The position numbers and the translations under genes are program-made. Shown here piece after piece: positions 47,875 to 61,362 of a stretch of DNA of 64,000 nucleotides (position 1 is its first letter; each line of letters opens with the position of its first letter). Origin of the DNA: Ifrita kowaldi (taxonomy: Eukaryota; Chordata; Aves; Passeriformes; Cinclosomatidae); the NCBI GenBank assembly GCA_013398055.1, contig VZRS01007548.1, forward strand, positions 7,780 to 71,779. Reading direction: 5' to 3'. The notes beneath the pieces were generated by a model. It searched no databases. It was not told where the DNA came from and worked only from the letters and a program-made list of their open reading frames with translations.

Positions 47875-50800
47875 ATAAAGAGGGTAGTATGGTCCCAGCA
47901 CCACCCGGCCATGTCAGCAATCACCTGCTCCCAGACCCCTATCTCAGGGACAGGGTGGGACCCCTGGCAAGCCACTGTCCCCTTTGTCTGCCCCCTTTGT
48001 CTGGCCTCTTGGGCAGTGCCTTTCTATAGTTCTGCATAATACCTGATGTGCTCTGTTGGCTTAGGCTGCTGGAAGACTGTGGTAAGTAGAGAAAGTTCAA
48101 AAAATTCTTTTCTTTACTTCATGTAATACACAGCAAGAATTTTACTGACTAATCCTGGTGAGTCCCCTCCTTCTGACAACATCTGGAAGGGCTCTGACAC
48201 TGTCCAGGAATCCTCACCCTTATTTCCAATAAAGAGTTTGCTCCACTCCCAGATTCACCCACTCTTCCTTCTGACCGATTTAAGTTTTTCCTAGATGCCT
48301 CCCCGTCAGCCATGACCCGAAGCTACTTTGTTTAGGAGATCTCACAAAATGACATGGGTGACCAAACCTACATTTCTAATTTTAAACAGGTAACAGTAAC
48401 ACCAAGACAAATCATCACCTCTCTGGATTTGCAAGTATACTATTAAGTAGACTTGGACTTCAGCTAAGGTGAATATGAAGATTCATTGTCCCAAGAGATA
48501 AATATTGACTGAGGAAAAGCAAAGGTCAAATTGGTCAATATTTACTCAAGAAATGCTAAATCTTGATGCAGTGTAACATATACTCTGAATGTCTTCATCA
48601 GCTATCTCTGAAGATCTTTTCATTATGACTAAATACTACAAAAGTATCTTCTCCCCTCTAAAATTCGTATTTTAAAACCAGAAACTCAAACCCACCTACT
48701 GCAAATAGGAAACTTTCTGTGCCAATGGCCTCAGCAAAAGGAGATGTATTGATTTGGAAGTGCTATCTGCCCAGTCTGCAAGCCAAAACTCAGTAGCCCT
48801 GAACTCTGAAGATGTGAACAACAAAAAATTCCTGACTCATCGCATGACAGTATTTCAGGCTACTACAAACAAGAATTTCTTCTTTGGTAAGGACTAATAC
48901 AGTCCCTTCTTCCTCTGTCTCAAATATCTGTAGATTAAGACAGAAATTTTTATCTCTGGCTTCTATTTCACATAAAGATTTACCCTGGTAGAATGCCAGT
49001 CAAGAGTTTCGGGGGAGTTATAATCCTATTATTCACTGTGGCAAGTATATTAGTCCTATTATTTATCTAAGGTTTCAAGCTTACTGCCTGCTTTCTGAAG
49101 GTCTTCTACCATGCTATTTTTGTCTGAAACCACAGTGCTATGGACTCTTTTCCACACAACAGCACTGTTGAAAGCAAAAATTCCAGGAAACCTGTAAGAG
49201 CTGATTTTTCTGAAGATGCATTATGAAGGAAGACACTTGAATCCTCTGGATTTTCTATGAAGTTGTTCCCAGAATTCCCCTCAGCACCTTCACACAGTCA
49301 CTCAGTCATTGGGAAGGTTTTAACACTCCTACTCCAGCGTTCATTCAAACAGTCCAGTGTGGCTGGTGAACTCCTATTTCTAACCTTTTGTCTTCACTAA
49401 ACAGTCAGACGTAGCGGATTTGTTGCAATCACCATGGAGATCTGTTGGTTTCAAATTAGGCACAAACTGTTTGTTTCCTTTGCTATTTTTATTGTGTTTT
49501 GAGCCTATAATGCTCCTCCCACCCTGCCCTTTCCTTATCTTACTGGCAAGTAAGAAACACTGGCTTCACTGGGAAATCAAATCCTAGACACAGAAACTCC
49601 TAAACTCTGTGGAGGATGGCGATGGTCTCCCCTTCTCAACTGCCTTCCCTCACTGCTGACAACCACTGAGGCTGCACAAGTTCAGACTCCACTGATGAGA
49701 TGACACAGAAGGGCCAAATGAACTAAATCCCTGCTGGCTGGCTGGAAGAAAAATGTGAGTTCTTGCTTTGTGCAGTTTCATAGTTAGGCCTGCTAGGGAT
49801 GGAAGAATTAATTTACTCACTGCAAAAGGGAATAAATAATAGGCAGGGTTTGGTCTCACATCTACGATGATATGAATGAATCACCAAGGGCTGCCACGGC
49901 AGGAATGGCCCTGGCATGGCAAAAGGAACCAGGATGTGGATGGGACCATGTGGCAAGGAGGGCAAAGGTGAGGAACTGAAGAATAGGAGGACTGAAGCAA
50001 TAGGTACTGGGGGTATCCGGACTTCTGGACTGTTTGGATTCCACGCAGAAAGCAATTAAATGCAGCACTCCGAAGGCAGGTGAAAGTGCCACCAAGAGAC
50101 ACCCGGGCTATTGCAGTCAGATGCTACCGAGCGCCCTCTCCCCACGGAAAGGCGGTCCCACACCACTGAAAGCACGGAGGAGTTGTTAATTGACTCCCAA
50201 AGATGTGAAGTCTCTAACAGAAGTTCCTTTGGAGGCACAAAGAAAGACACAAGGACCGATAGTGCTGAATGTAGGTTTCCCACAGCCCAAGTCAATGGGC
50301 TCCCTGTGCCAAAAATGCAGCAGGCTGGGATCTGACAGTCCCAAAGCTGCATAAGCCAAATGCAAGCCTTTCCCACAGTTCTGTGACAGGTACATCGTTG
50401 CCTTTAAAACAGCATCAAGTCTCCACTAAAACATTCCTCTGCTTCTGGAATCATATGCAATCCATAATATAGAACTTAAGTTTAAGTTCAAAGACCAATT
50501 AAAAAAAATAAAATCAATGGAATGCTTTTATGAAAGACTGATCTGCAGCTTGTAACTTCCAGTAATGTAATATTTTAGAACTTTAATAAATAATGCTTTT
50601 ATCTTGATTGCAAAATAATACCCTGCCATGAAAACACACAGCTGAGGTAGGAAACTGTTCAACAAGAATTAAAATGCCACACTTTGCACAGAATGGAGCA
50701 TTACAATTATTGGTGAAACACATTTTTCAAACTTGTTAACACAAAATTAACAATTACATACATCACTTAATTCTATAAGTGCATATCTCTCAAAGTACCC

Positions 50801-51254
50801 ATTAGCCAACCATGCCTAGTTCAGTTTTAATATACATGCAGGCTTTGCAGCACAGAGGGGATGTAACTATGCGAGCGCTGGCACAGTAAACCCTGAAATG
50901 GCAAGTGCTATTAAACTGAGATGCAATCACGTTGAAAGGGAAACATTAACAAACAGCAGACAATTGAGAAGAAAATACAGGGCGCTTGTGTTCTAATACA
51001 TGTGCCTCAAAACCTTATATAACTATTCATTGTCTAGTTCATCTGGCCAGGGGCCCAGTTTGCTCTATGCTATGCTATACTAATTTTATAATAATAAACT
51101 GTTATACAAGCTTTATGCAGTCATGCATATGAAGAGGTTGTGGAACACATTACATTTGATTATGTTTCTAGCAAAGACACCATCTTGAAATTAAACACAG
51201 CCTGGTAGAAGTTTAAAATACAAAAAAAACCCTAACCAAAGCAAAAAACCCAAA

Positions 51255-51272
51255 CAACAACAACAACAACAA
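51255..51272. repeat. (CAA)6 microsatellite
   Basis: Six perfect CAA units in an A-rich stretch of intron 4. Confidence 0.95.
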
Positions 51273-52312
51273 AAACCAAGAAAGAAAACATAAGACAAAT
51301 TAAAGGAAAAGGAAACAAATGTATGCGAACAAATCATTTAAAAAACCCAAACAAAGAAAAAAATCCTTTCTAAAAGGCTCCTTTCCTCCCCTATCACCTC
51401 CACATTATGCATGACAGATGAATACCACTAATCCCATAATACAATGCAAGAATCTGCATGTTTCTGGACTATGCTCACTGGAAGACAATCAGTGATTTTT
51501 GGAAATGCATGGGTTTGTTTTTTTTTAAATACACCTTTTTTTTGTAAAAACAAAGGAAAATGGTTTACAAAGCCAAAAGGAATGCATGAAATAGCTGGGG
51601 TTTAAAACCCCTTTATGTTATTTTTTGCTTTAGCATGAACCAACATGAACCACTGAGATGCCTTAGTTAAGATTTATCTGTACCACAAAACTTTCATAGG
51701 ATAGCAGTTGGAAAACTTGGGGATGAGAGACACAGGGCACAAAAACATATACACTAAAAACCAGATGCGATTCAGAAAAGTCATTTCATATTCCGCATTT
51801 GTCTATGGAATTGTCTGAGAATTTTCTGCTCTACATTACTTCCAGGTTTATCACAGCGGTTCAAAACTGGCTATATTTAGTCACTGACCAGTGCCAGAAA
51901 GCACTACCAGACTATAGGATCATGGCATATTTTAAGTTTGATATCTCATCAACCATCAAGGCCAGAAATAAAATGCTTGTTATAATCAAAAAGAGTAAAA
52001 GCCTCAGACCTCCAAGATACGTAAGGGATTTTTTTCAGCTAAGTCATGAGATATCCCAACTCAAAAATCACATTATTCTGATTACCATTGTGTGCCTGAT
52101 ACTTCCCGACCACCCCCTACATATTTTGATTTCAACATTTTAACATCTAATCTAAAAAAATCCCACTAAAGCTAGTGAAGCAATGTTTTATGTGGGGCCC
52201 CTGAGGCACTTCCACATGCAAATACCACCAACCACATACCAAAAGCAAAGAGTCGGCACTCAAGTGGCACTGAAGCCGATGGGTATAAGAGCAAACCCCA
52301 AAAAGCTTTAAT

Positions 52313-52383
52313 GCCAGATTCTGATCTAAATCACAGCACTGTCAATTCAAAGTAATTGACTCCTGTGGATTTACATGAGTGGA
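52313..52383. repeat. Old interspersed palindromic repeat, family 1, copy A
   Basis: It begins GCCAGATTCTGATCTAAATC, passes through AAGTAATTGACTCCTGTGGA and ends GGATTTACATGAGTGG. It shares the AGATTCTG opening and the TGGATTTAC end block with the copy at 61254. It is diverged. Confidence 0.5.
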
Positions 52384-55300
52384 AAGGAGATCCTAATCTT
52401 GTTCTTAACCTCTACCTTTGAAGTAGAGATGATCATAAATCCGGTTTTCCTATCCAACAGGAAAATGTCAGAATTTCATAACTTTCTTCAAATCGGGCAG
52501 GCAGTCAAAAATGTTCTGAGCAACACTAACAGGCTTTTTAATTTTAACGTGTCTAATGAAAAGAAAACAACTGAAAATACTTCTACAGATTAAAACTCTC
52601 ATCTCAAATGGTTTTGACAAGACAGCACATCCCACTGAATGTGGGCCCCAAAGCCCCGTGCTTTAACAGCGAGCGTTGAGTCCCCTGAGCTGCTGCAATG
52701 GTACAGCCACTGGGGAGACTGTGGAACAGCACCAAAACTCCTCCAGAGAAAAGGATGGGTCCAGGACATGGCCACACCAGCACCAGCTGCCCCGAGAGTA
52801 TGTCAACCCATGATAAAACCTAATCCTTCCAATCCTAGACCAAGCATCTCATTTCAACCTTTCTAATGAAAAAACCCCCAAAAAAACCAGGAGGGAAAAA
52901 AGACCAAAATCCAAACAGACATATAGTGGCTGCGGCCTGTTACTGGGGAAAATATTTCCATTTAATTTAAATGGTATCTTCCAGTGCTATAAAAAGCATG
53001 AAGGACTTGACTCAGTAGAATGAGACAACCTCATGTGAGGTAAAAGTTACGCCAGAATTAAAATGCTGCAAGAAGTGGGAACCAGGTGGCAATGCAAGAG
53101 AAGGGCTGGAGCCGAGCCCTACTGAGGGGTTTGCCTGCAGCTTACGCCCATGGCCAAATGCTCCTACCAAAGGAAGCAGAAAGCTCACCCATTCTCCAGC
53201 TGCAGGTAGAATGCAAGACAAGGTGGCTAAACTCTCTTCAGCCACCAAGGAGTTTGACTGTCTGTGACCCGTTTTAACCATTGTTGCCTTGCTTTGGTCT
53301 AGGCTTCTGAAACTGCAGAAGTCCAACCAACTGCAGCCTCCCGCAACTGCTTCTGGCTGCATGACCCACCTCATCTCTGCCTTTGACTGATGTGCCAATT
53401 GGAGCTTGTATTTGCTACTTTGGGACTGTTTGATTTTCATGGATCTGCATGCTTAGACCTAGTCAGCACAGCCCTGATGCCCTCTCCAGCTCACCTGAAA
53501 TGGGAGCTGATGTTACTGCTCATTCATCTCAGCTTCCTTTGCTCTCCCGAATATTTCTGATGGTTGCTAGGCAACTATTGTTGAATACATGCATGAGGCA
53601 TTAATTGTATGAGCACTTTAAAAGAGGAAAATTCTTTAAAACTGAGGACATTGCCATACCAAAAATAGGATAATTCCTTTATGAAGGGCAACACTCGTGG
53701 CTGGGAATGTTGAAGGCTGCAGTATGTCAGAGGCCAGATGAGTCATTCAGATTACTCACATGCAGCGCAGCACAAAAGCAGCATCTTAGCAGACCTGACT
53801 TTATAATAAAGTTTTATTTTAAATTAAGTGCTTCAGATCTAGTTTTATCTTCTGACTGCTGTCATAGGGATATCACAGTCCACGTTTTCATGAAATTAAT
53901 TGCGTTGGGTCCAGCCGCTGTTACGGTGTTTGAAGGCAGGGAGTGTATCAATTCAGTACCTTCTAAACCAAACATGGCACCAGCAAGTACTCCTCTTTGC
54001 TACACTTCAAAGAGATGCTGTAGTCTCACTGCTGATCCTAAGTGTTCTGTGCTCCTTACACATAAATGTGGATTTCATTTTATAGGGTCTTTTTTTCCAA
54101 AATACATTCCAATGTCATGATCAAGCTCCAAAGACAGTAAACACAGACTTCCATAAATTGACTTAGACTTCTAAACTAAGTAACTGCAAGGATTTGCAGC
54201 TAGGTAATTTTTTGAGGGGGGGTTGTTTTATAAAAAACCCCATCTCTACCGTAACTAAACATTCACAATGTACATGCATTCATCTTAATTACAGGCTGCC
54301 TTTCAAAACAACCAGCACCAAAAACCCCCTGAAGAACCATCATTTTCTGGCAGATGAGTAGAACGATTATGGGTCATTGCAAAATCGGGATGCTATAAAA
54401 GAATGAGGGCAACTATATTGCTAATTTTGAACATGGTATTCTGAGCTAAGAGCTGCTCAAGACCCTGGGAACAATCTTTTCCATTTTTCAAGCTTGTGCT
54501 CTACCTCTGTGAAAGTATGTAATGGGACACAGGCTCAACTCAGCAAAGTTCAGCTGAGGTTTGTAAGACTTGAAGGTGAAGGGACTTATTTAATCAGGGA
54601 AGTGAGAAGCAGAATCATCAACACCTACTTAAAGTAAACATGGCACCCCACAGCAAAGAGCTGTTTTTCACTGGGAGTTCAACTTCTTCTACAGTTGCAA
54701 ATCCAGAGTGAAACACGGGAGGGTGACAGAGCTGGAAGATCGCACAGTACCTCTCTTTTGAAGCAGCAGCAGTGTCTGTGAATATCACCCATGTTAGCAG
54801 GATAACCACCATTAGCGTTTTCACATATTCTCTTACCCTTTCTGTGACCTGAAACTTCTGATTTCAAATAAATTCATTCTCTTTTACTATTCACTTGTTT
54901 CTAGCACCTTCTTTTTAGTTAACATCTCTTTAAAGCTATTACAAAGGTAAGGTGACCAGAGATGTCTGTGAAGGACCCATCGGGGAAGACTCATGAAGTA
55001 GGTATTGTAAGTCTGCAGATGATCTTGCACTGTGTCGCCACACATTTAAATGAGATGCTACTGAGTTAAATGTTCCATACTTCACCTGAGGAGACAGCCC
55101 TTTGCAGAAGTTACTGAAAGTGGCCTAAAATGGACATAAAATTCTCCCTGAGCTGATCTCCCAAAGAGAGAACAAGCCAGGGATTGATCAGACCCCAGAG
55201 GCCAGAGCAGAGGAGCACATTGCCTGGTCAGTGCTCTGAGGCGGGCAACTGCTCATGATGGACGGGGACAGGTCAGGAGAACAAGAGGACACAGGCTATC

Positions 55301-58300
55301 AACAGTCACCAATGTGGACCAGTGAAGCCACTGATGTTTAGCTCCTAACACACCAGCTTCCTCCATAATCCTGTTCCTCGGTCTCCCATCTACAGAACAG
55401 ATGCAAAGCTCTGCCTTATCTAATTAAGAGTGCAAGCAAATCTTTGAAGGTTTGTTTTATCATATAATGGACACAAGATCCAGCACAATCTAGCCTCTAC
55501 TGGCCTGGAGGCTATAAGTTACATAATAAAGTTACAGTTTTTAAGGCCTGAAAGGAATTAGTAGGGCATTAGTGCCTTGTTTACCCTCTGCAGATATTGC
55601 CTATACAGCTGAGTGACTACTGGATGAAGACAGTACCTCTTCCTTGAGTAAGGGTCATGTCTTTTGCAAAGCAGCCTTGATTTAAAGGATTCAAGTAATA
55701 AAGAATCTATGCTACTCCTAGCTAAGCTGTTCCTATGGTTAATGACCCCTCACTGCTAGGTAACTGTGCCTTAGTTTCAGCATTAATTTATCTGCTTCCA
55801 CTTTGAAGCATGGGGTCCTGCTATGTGTCTGTTTGCAAAATTACAGAGCCCTCTACTGCCACAGGTCTCCTCCTTATGGAAGTACTAACAGACAGTGATT
55901 GGGCCCTTCTTAGTCTTCTCCTCTGTGAACTAAATGGAATGACATTCTTCAGTCTTTCACTTAGAAGCAAGTTTTCTGTCCCATGAATTGCTTTTTGGGT
56001 CCTTCCTTAACCCTGTCCAGTATTTGCATATGCAAAGCACAGGCATCAGAATGAGGCACAAAGATAAAAGTAGGGAAAAACCTCTTTAATAAAATTCTTC
56101 CTGCTCTTCCATGTTCCTCTACAAGCCCATAATTCAGAATAATACATTTGAGTATTAGTAGTGCAGTTATTCCATGAAATTGTACCACCCTTTTTGCAGC
56201 AAGCCATCATCATTTGACTGACTAACCAAAAATGTTAGCTCTTAGGGGGTTGGGAATGATTTCCTCTAGCATTAGAGGCAGCAGTAGTAACACCTCTCTA
56301 TTTCTTCTCTCTATTCCCCGCTTATTAATCCAAGAACCAGGTTTGCTCTCCTACTCCAATCAACTGGTTATCTATCATTATCACCAAGTAATTTATGCCA
56401 TTAAGACCAACACAACAGCCCTGAGGCACATGGAAATGCTGCCAGATCACTAAAAGACCAAGATTCACCTGTATCTAATACTGAGGCCCAAACTTCAGCT
56501 GAAATGTAAACTATCACAGCTTCACTTGCCTTTGGCCCATCGTGGACAATGAATCAACTAAAAAAAAAAAATCACAAAAAAGTCATAATTGCCAATGATA
56601 AGCCTACAAAAAAACCCAAACATTACTTCTTTTGCTAAAATTTGCCTTCACTTTCAGGACTTATGCATAAAAACAAGGTCCTAGGAAGAAAATACCAGCA
56701 TCCACTGGCTCTAGACACAAGCAAAAAGGGTTTGCTGAGGTCTCTTAAGCTATTTGTGTAAATGATAAACTAATTGTCCATGATCTGTCTGATCAGGATT
56801 ACAAAGATGCTGACAGGTAATGTGAACTTAAACAGCACTAGTGTCAACAGAGAGAAAAAGCCCTACTCTGGATCCCCCTTAATGCCCTCACTTGATTTCA
56901 GAGAGAGAAAACTATAGCAAGAATTTTAATGACCTATTTTGCCTCTTCTGCAATTTGATTTAAAAGCAAATTCACAAAAACCCAGCCACGTGGAATTTAA
57001 ATTCTGCACAAGTCTCACCCACCAGCAATTACTACTGCAGTGTTTAAAATTTTAAAAGAAAACAAACCCAAACCTGAACAAAACACTATTTTTCAATTAA
57101 TTTTCTTACTTTGATTTCTCTCCACATTGCATCATCTCCCAATTACTGTGATTTTGCTGAGTGTGCCAGTTTCTTAAAGACACAGCTATAAAATGTATGG
57201 ACTAATTGTTGAGCAGAACTGAAGAGCTATTAAAACTGCAATAGTACAGCACTTCCAATGGTAGTCTATTATTTCTACATGATTGGTTTTGTACAGTCCA
57301 ACTCATGCAGTGAAACTCTTAGATAAATTAACTCCTTCGTTTTGACATAAACATCAAAGGGAGAATTAAAGGAGAATGAACATTATTTTCTGCTGCTATT
57401 TTAGACATACTGTTCACAACATCCATACACGTTCCTGGAAAGTTACAAATTATTTAAATTGAGAAAGCCATTTGCTGTTTTATCAAGTCTGTAATACATA
57501 AAATTTGGCTCCAAAATTATCTCATTTTCCCATTTCACGTTTCCCTGTCATCTACATGGTAGAGCATGTTTACAGAACTTTATAACTATAATATACAATT
57601 CAGTCATTTCTAAACAGCACTGTAAGAGTAAGTCTGAAATGTACACATTTTAAAGATTACTTAGAGAACACCAAACCCTTTCCCAGCTGTTTTAAATTTT
57701 GAATTTCCCAATAAATGAATAACATACTAAAAAAGCAAACAAGATCTGACATTATTTAGTCTAAGTTTCTAAAATGGCATAACATCTGTAGCTAAAAACA
57801 ATTCTGAATAACTATATTTAACTAGAGCAGTATTCTATTATTCATAGCTCATTTTCCTTACAGACTAGGGGACTTAATGTGGTGTTCAAACATTTCAAAC
57901 ATTTAATTGTTTAGTCCTTCCAAGAGCCAAACTGCTGCAAAAAGGGGGAAAATGTTCACTCACATCTTTTATATATATTCATGTGACCAGCCCATGATCT
58001 CAGTTAAGTGCCACAACTGTTCATTAACACACATCACAGCCCCCCAGTCAGCACTGCGAGCTTTGAAACCATGCCAGAAGCAGGGGCTCAACAAATGGCA
58101 CTTTGACCTTTTCACTACTAACTTCAATCTTTATTAAAATCTCTCAGACATCAGCTCTGTCTCTCTCTTTTACCATCTTTTATGGGCTCCTGAAATACCT
58201 AATATTCATTCATTAAACGGAAAAGTTTGTTACATTCTTACGTAATGATAGATTCCCCTTTCACATGCAATCGGCTTGTGAAATGCCTTTGATTGAAACA

Positions 58301-60513
58301 GAGAACGAAACACCCCCTCCCCCTGCCAAACAACTCTAAATTCAGATTGCTCACTCATTTCCCGGGAAATCAAGCATGCTGCCTAATATTAAAAAATCTC
58401 ATGGCATCCAGGCAAGTTTAGCTGCATTTTATGTTCCCCTTATTAAATTTCACCTTAGCAACACACAAAATCCTCACCCCGCTGCTCCTTGCTTGCTTTT
58501 TCAGTTTCATGTTTGCATCTTCACTTCTTTGGCCCAAGCATTTATGGGGGGACAGAAACTGATTTTTTTTGCCCAGCAGAGTTTCAGTTTCTTTCAGTAG
58601 AGTCACCAAAACGAGCAATCCCATGGAGGAAAATGCAACTGGAGACAAATAGAGGCTTTGATCATTTTTATGGTGCTCAAGCACAGATTTGGGTGGGGGG
58701 AGGGAAGAGGGAGGAAGAGAGAAAACATGATTTTTTTTTTCCTTTTTCTTTGCCTACCAGTAATTAAATAATTATGCATTAAGACCAAAAAAAAAAAAAG
58801 CACCACAAAAAAAGTTCTCATGAGTCACTTATGTGTTTTCATTCTTTGTGTAAACTTTCTGGCACACCCTATATGCTTCATTTCTTGCTTTAAATAAGTA
58901 AGTACTGGAAAATATGCATAGTATTTGGAACCAAGGGGAATGACACATTAATTCGAAGTTTGCTTTGTGTAAGTTTGCATTTTCCAAATTTGAAATGCAA
59001 CTTCAAGGAAACCCAAAACTCACCTTCAACCTCTCATTTCTCCCCCCCTTCACCCACGGATTATGTAGAAGGTATAAGCTATTCATTTAAGCAGCACAGT
59101 GAAGTATCATCATTAGGTGGCTTAGTTGCCCGGGATACTCCTATCAGCCTGACCAGTAGGGAACCTGGGAAGCGTGAGCTCCAAAGGGGGAAAAGTAAAC
59201 AAAGTAATGAGTAACAGTTACAGCTCCTTAAAAATGTGTACATTAACCTCGGTATTGGGAAACTATTTGCTTTTTAGACGCAGCACCTCTGACTGAAATA
59301 ATGATAAATATTTTGGTAATTCCATCTCAAGCCAAAATGAAATTGCCCAAGTGCACTCCTGGAGAACAAAGCTTTTTAGTATACTTTCAAATGAACTCAG
59401 GTAAGTTTACAAATGGCCTATACCTAGAAGACCATTAACTAAAATTACATTTGTTTTTATTGAAAGACGGCCTCAAGTGCTGACATGTAATATATGACAT
59501 GTGATACATAATAATACTCTTAAACCAGTTCTGACATAATATCTCCCTAGGCATAATAACCACAAATGACTGCTTTAGTTAAGAACTAGCCAGAAGCAAA
59601 ATAGATCCACGTAAAAGTAGCTTTAACCATAAATACCTCAACAATATTTTATGTCACTTTGTAAAAAAGTTAAAGGAGTCCCATAATAATTAACAACAAA
59701 AACTTCATGTTCTTTACTATTGTATGGTGGTTGTGAAAGGTTATTTCATAGTCCCGCAGCTGCCAATGCTGTAAATTATGCAGGCACCAAGAAGCATTAA
59801 GGAGAAATAATAGCAATTTAAACTAAGGCTGACGTAATTCATGATAAACAGTCATTGGAAAATATTACAATGTTGTCTTTTTTGAGTGGGTTTAATCAGA
59901 AGAATGTGACCATATTCTGACACAAACCACTTCACTTTTCCATTGTACAGGAATGGGGGCCCTTCCCTGGCCAGGAAGGTCTCCCCTGTTCGCTGCCACT
60001 GCTGAGTCCCGACACCTCAGGGACGCTGCTCACGATGCTTGGGATGCCAGCGAGCCCAATGTTCTGAGACAGCTCCAGTCTCTGAGTGGGCCTAAGGCAG
60101 GCACTAAAACCAGGGGAACAGTCAAACAAGGATGCCCTAATGAAGGCATATGAGGCAAAAGAGATGGCTCCAGAAATGAGACTCTCTATGATGGACATGG
60201 CTCACAAATAAGGTGAACACAGCCTGGCTTACTTTTTGCTATGATCACAAAACATGATTTTGATAGCTCAATTGTAAAACCAGCCATCAAGTGGAAATCT
60301 TATACCGGAGGAATTAGTAATGTACACCTACAATCATTTATTGAATGGACACCAATAAAGCAGATGTGTGTGTAATAGATGACACAACACATGCAGTGGG
60401 TTACATTTATCAGGCACAGAAGAGCAGCTCACTCACAAACCCCTCGTTTGCTGGAACTACACATTAATTCTCTGCTGAACTCTGCCTGGTAAAACACGTA
60501 AACCCCACAATAC

Positions 60514-60580
60514 CATCACAGAATCACTCAGCTAGAAGCTAAAAAGAAGTTGTGGGCACATCCAGGCCCCTGAGTCTGCC
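60514..60580 (-). mobile_element. CR1-like LINE 3'-end relic (inverted)
   Basis: CATCACAGAATCACTCAG is followed by CTAGAAGCTAAAAAGA. The reverse complement of avian CR1 3' ends typically reads 'atcacagaatcactcaggttggaa.agacc'. The first 18-20 bases match well; the rest is decayed. The element would be oriented on the minus strand. Confidence 0.5.
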
Positions 60581-61253
60581 ACGGGCACTCTCCGGAGGGA
60601 GGATCTCTCACCTCCTGCCCAGTGAGAGCCCCAAAGCCAGGGCTTTCCCAGCCCAGGCCATACTGGGCACCCCATGGTCCACAGCCCTGATACTTCTCAA
60701 GCAGCTGGGCCATGGCCCATGCAGTCACTGCAGGCACATGGCACAAGCCCCCTCTTGCCCAGACTGCTACCCAAGGGCACCTGAAGAAGTAAGGAGCCAC
60801 ACCTAATTCCCAAGCACCCTCCCAAGGGAGCAGCTGTCTCCAGCCACAGGCCTCTCGGGCAGCTCCCCTGCTCCTCTGTGCAGGGCCGACAGTCACCACC
60901 AGCCCCGGCTGAGAAGGGACACCGAGGGGCCCGAGGGAATGGGCAGAAGCAGCTTTTCAGGCAGTACCTGTCCCTCCACTCAGCATCTGCTGCCTTCCTG
61001 AGGGCAGCGGAAACATGCAACCCAAATAAAATCAGTGTTCTCCATAAAGGAATTTTGATTATATAGTGAAAAATAATCTTAGTATTTATCCTGGTTACAA
61101 CTACGGTTGCTACTGAAAATGCACTAAAAAAAACCCCAAAAGGAGTAGAAGCTAACAGCATTTGTTGCTATTGAAGTTCTTGCAGACAGGAAGGTATTTT
61201 ATCTTACTTTACTACACATTACTTATGTTCACTTAACAGCTTGCTGTTAACAT

Positions 61254-61362
61254 TGGGCGAGATTCTGTCTTTGGTTAACTGGTGAAAATCTTGAGTAACA
61301 GCCACAGAAGTGGATCGAGTTATGTTGGATTTACGCCACTAAGGAAAGCAGAATGTGACCCC
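61254..61362. repeat. Old interspersed palindromic repeat, family 1, copy B
   Basis: It starts GGGCGAGATTCTGTCTTTGG, has ACTGGTGAAAATCTTGAGTA in the left half and GAGTTATGTTGGATTTACGC in the right half, and closes AGCAGAATGTGACCCC. The ends (GGGCGAGATTCTG and CAGAATGTGACCC) are imperfect inverted repeats. It is the most complete family-1 copy here. Confidence 0.6.

Noticed and set aside
53012..53440. 142-codon open frame on the minus strand
   Set aside because: No domain, no splice context and no resemblance to ARID5B exons 1-4.
60528..61161. Overlapping open frames of 123 and 154 codons near 60.5-61.2 kb, minus strand
   Set aside because: The GC-rich local composition explains the open frames; the region begins with a CR1-like end and has no gene-like features.
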